Below, piece after piece: positions 6,391-7,476 of a DNA stretch of 7,476 nt; the stretch's first letter is position 1, and every line of letters begins with the position of its first letter. The notes beneath the pieces are model-generated. The model saw only the letters and a list, made by a program, of their open reading frames with translations. It did no database searches and was not told where the DNA came from. The DNA lies in assembly GCA_014238935.1 (NCBI GenBank), contig JABAAD010000031.1:1-7476 (forward strand), in the 5' to 3' direction. Origin of the DNA: Alphaproteobacteria bacterium (GTDB lineage: Bacteria; Pseudomonadota; Alphaproteobacteria; JABSOH01; JABAAW01). The translations under genes and the position numbers were made by a program.

Positions 6391-6978
6391 TTATTTTCCG
6401 ATGGCGCGCAAAAACTCGTTCTGCAACGCTCGGTCGTTTTCGCAGGCAAAAGCGCCGCTGTAGCGACTCGTCACCATGACGACATTCGCCTGCTCCACGC
6501 CGCGCGTCGTCATGCAGTGATGGGTCGCCTCGACGAACACGGCGGTGCCTCGGGGTTGCAACGCTTCCTCCAACGTGTTCGATATCTGCGCCGTGAACTT
6601 CTCTTGAATCTGCAGCCTGCGCGCAAACATGTCGGTCAGACGCACCAACTTGGAAATGCCAACGACGCGCCTGTCGGGCAAGTAGGCGATGTGGACAACT
6701 CCCGTCATCGGAGCCATGTGATGCTCGCAGTGCGAGGCGAAGGTAATGTTGCGTAGCAAAACCATGTCCTTGTAGTTCTCGGTCTCGCGGAAGAAGCGAT
6801 TCAAATAGTCTTCGGGATGTTCACGGTAACCTTTAAAATACTCCTTGAACGCTCGCACGACTCGCTTCGGAGTCTCTTGCAAGCCCTCGCGTGTGGGGTC
6901 GTCGCCCGCAAAGCGTAACAAGACGCGCACGGCATCTTCGGCATCTTTGTCGGTGACGGGAGAGGAAGAGGAAGACAT
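6391..6978 (-). CDS. folE: GTP cyclohydrolase I
   Basis: This cytoplasmic zinc enzyme converts GTP to 7,8-dihydroneopterin triphosphate, the first step towards tetrahydrofolate, and can feed other pterin or deazapurine pathways. With the ATG at 6978 it is 195 residues, normal for the type IA family once the variable N-terminus is discounted. Zinc ligands are visible as Cys84 and His87 in SHCEHHMAP and Cys155 in HHCMTTRG. Other family blocks are DPTREGLQETPKRV (27-40), VVGISKLVRL (105-114) and RRLQIQEKFT (120-129). The frame stays open to 7068, but that would overlap hemA by 38 bases, and the ATG at 6978 has an AAAGGA at good spacing, so 6978 is chosen. It sits between hemA and the SDR gene on the same strand. 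Confidence 0.95.
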   Translation of the reverse strand: MSSSSSPVTDKDAEDAVRVLLRFAGDDPTREGLQETPKRVVRAFKEYFKGYREHPEDYLNRFFRETENYKDMVLLRNITFASHCEHHMAPMTGVVHIAYLPDRRVVGISKLVRLTDMFARRLQIQEKFTAQISNTLEEALQPRGTAVFVEATHHCMTTRGVEQANVVMVTSRYSGAFACENDRALQNEFLRAIGK

Positions 6979-7004
6979 AGAAAAATCCTTTGGAGAAATC
7001 CTTT
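6979..7004 (-). promoter_or_regulatory. Duplicated ribosome-binding segment before folE
   Basis: Read on the - strand, AAAGGATTTCTCC (7004-6992) is followed directly by AAAGGATTTTTCT (6991-6979) and then the ATG. The two 13-base units agree at 11 positions. The copy next to the ATG has AAGGA at about 7 bases, a good Shine-Dalgarno; the other lies 13 bases further out and is not positioned to use a visible start. Confidence 0.75.
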
Positions 7005-7030
7005 CTTTGATAGGGGTTGCAAAAAACGGG

Positions 7031-7476
7031 TTAATCTTTGTGAAGGCGGAAGCGCGTCCACAACTCATCGAAGGCTGCTACCAGCGTCTCGATCGGACCT
7101 TCGTCGTGTAAGGGCGAGGGCGTGAGGCGCAGGCGTTCGCTGCCGCGCGGCACAGTGGGATAGTTGATGGGCTGCATGTAGAGTCCGTAGTCTTCGAGCA
7201 ACGCGTCCGAAACCTTGCGGCACAAGGACGCGTCCCCGATCATGACAGGCACGATATGGCTTGCGCTGTCGATGAAAGGAATAGCTTTCGCACGCAGACG
7301 CTGTTTCAACAGGCGCACATTCTTCTGCTGACGCGCTCTGAGATCTTCGGCATCGCGTACGATCTTGACGGCAGCGCGTGCACCCGCGATCAAGACGGGC
7401 GGTAGCGCGGTCGTGAAAATAAAGCCGTTGCCGAAGGAGCGCAGGAAATCGATCGTATCGCTTTCGCCTGCCACAT
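7031..7476 (-). CDS. hemA: 5-aminolevulinate synthase, C-terminal part (partial)
   Basis: This is the last 148 or so codons of the PLP-dependent enzyme that condenses glycine with succinyl-CoA to 5-aminolevulinate, the first step of haem synthesis by the C4 route. The gene begins beyond the right edge; the GTG at 7474 is an internal Val codon of the usual G-G-Y-[IV]-A-G segment, not a start. Recognisable blocks, numbered from that codon, are NGFIFTTALPP (16-26), SHIVPVMIGD (72-81), YGLYMQPINYPTVPRG (96-111) and ERLRLTPSP (113-121), the last holding the Arg that contacts substrate in known enzymes. The PLP-binding Lys would lie just upstream of the window edge. This C4 enzyme is typical of Alphaproteobacteria. 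The TAA stop is 52 bases before folE, with no terminator hairpin between, so the two are probably co-transcribed. Confidence 0.95.
   Translation of the reverse strand, partial: VAGESDTIDFLRSFGNGFIFTTALPPVLIAGARAAVKIVRDAEDLRARQQKNVRLLKQRLRAKAIPFIDSASHIVPVMIGDASLCRKVSDALLEDYGLYMQPINYPTVPRGSERLRLTPSPLHDEGPIETLVAAFDELWTRFRLHKD

Noticed and set aside
6040..6756. A 238-codon + strand frame across the SDR and folE genes
   Set aside because: It is antisense to both genes; its ADNFAADNFAAD stretch is only the 15-bp tandem repeat read through.
6979..7068. Upstream extension of folE to a start at 7068
   Set aside because: It would overlap the hemA end by 38 bases, adds a segment not typical of the family, and ignores the good ribosome site before the ATG at 6978.

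Overview
The window looks like chromosomal DNA from an alphaproteobacterium with moderately high GC. Three things point there: a C4-pathway 5-aminolevulinate synthase, a PrtD/LapB-type type I secretion ABC transporter paired with a HlyD-type adaptor, and a class III nucleotide cyclase with a C-terminal tail typical of CHASE2-type cyclases. The order or genus cannot be fixed from the sequence. No transposase, phage gene, CRISPR array, tRNA or rRNA was seen.

Left half, + strand (1-5136): four closely spaced genes read rightwards. They are the 3' end of a class III adenylate/guanylate cyclase, a type I secretion ATPase/permease, its membrane fusion protein, and a bifunctional NAD(P)HX repair enzyme (epimerase plus dehydratase). 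The gaps are 33, 12 and 3 bases, so these are probably one transcription unit. The two secretion proteins would form the inner-membrane and periplasmic parts of an export channel. The outer-membrane TolC-like partner and the exported substrate are not in the window. The metabolite-repair gene appears to be a housekeeping passenger at the end.

Middle (5137-5496): a 360-base gap between convergent genes with no convincing protein. Bases 5185-5430 are packed with at least seven inverted repeats with very short loops (GAA, GCA, GTCA, TAC). One is a 19-bp stem followed by a T-rich stretch, the best terminator candidate. This is the most unusual part of the window.

Right half, - strand (5497-7476): three genes read leftwards. 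They are the 3' end of hemA (5-aminolevulinate synthase), folE (GTP cyclohydrolase I), and an atypical NAD(P)-binding SDR-family protein resembling YeeZ. The two gaps are 52 and 54 bases, and both carry small tandem duplications: a doubled 13-base ribosome-binding segment before folE, and a 15-base repeat of 2.4 copies before the SDR gene.

The genes themselves belong to known families. No clearly new multi-gene system is visible. The observations most worth following are the hairpin array, a degenerate ABC signature motif in the transporter, and the loss of the usual catalytic Tyr/Lys pair in the SDR protein.
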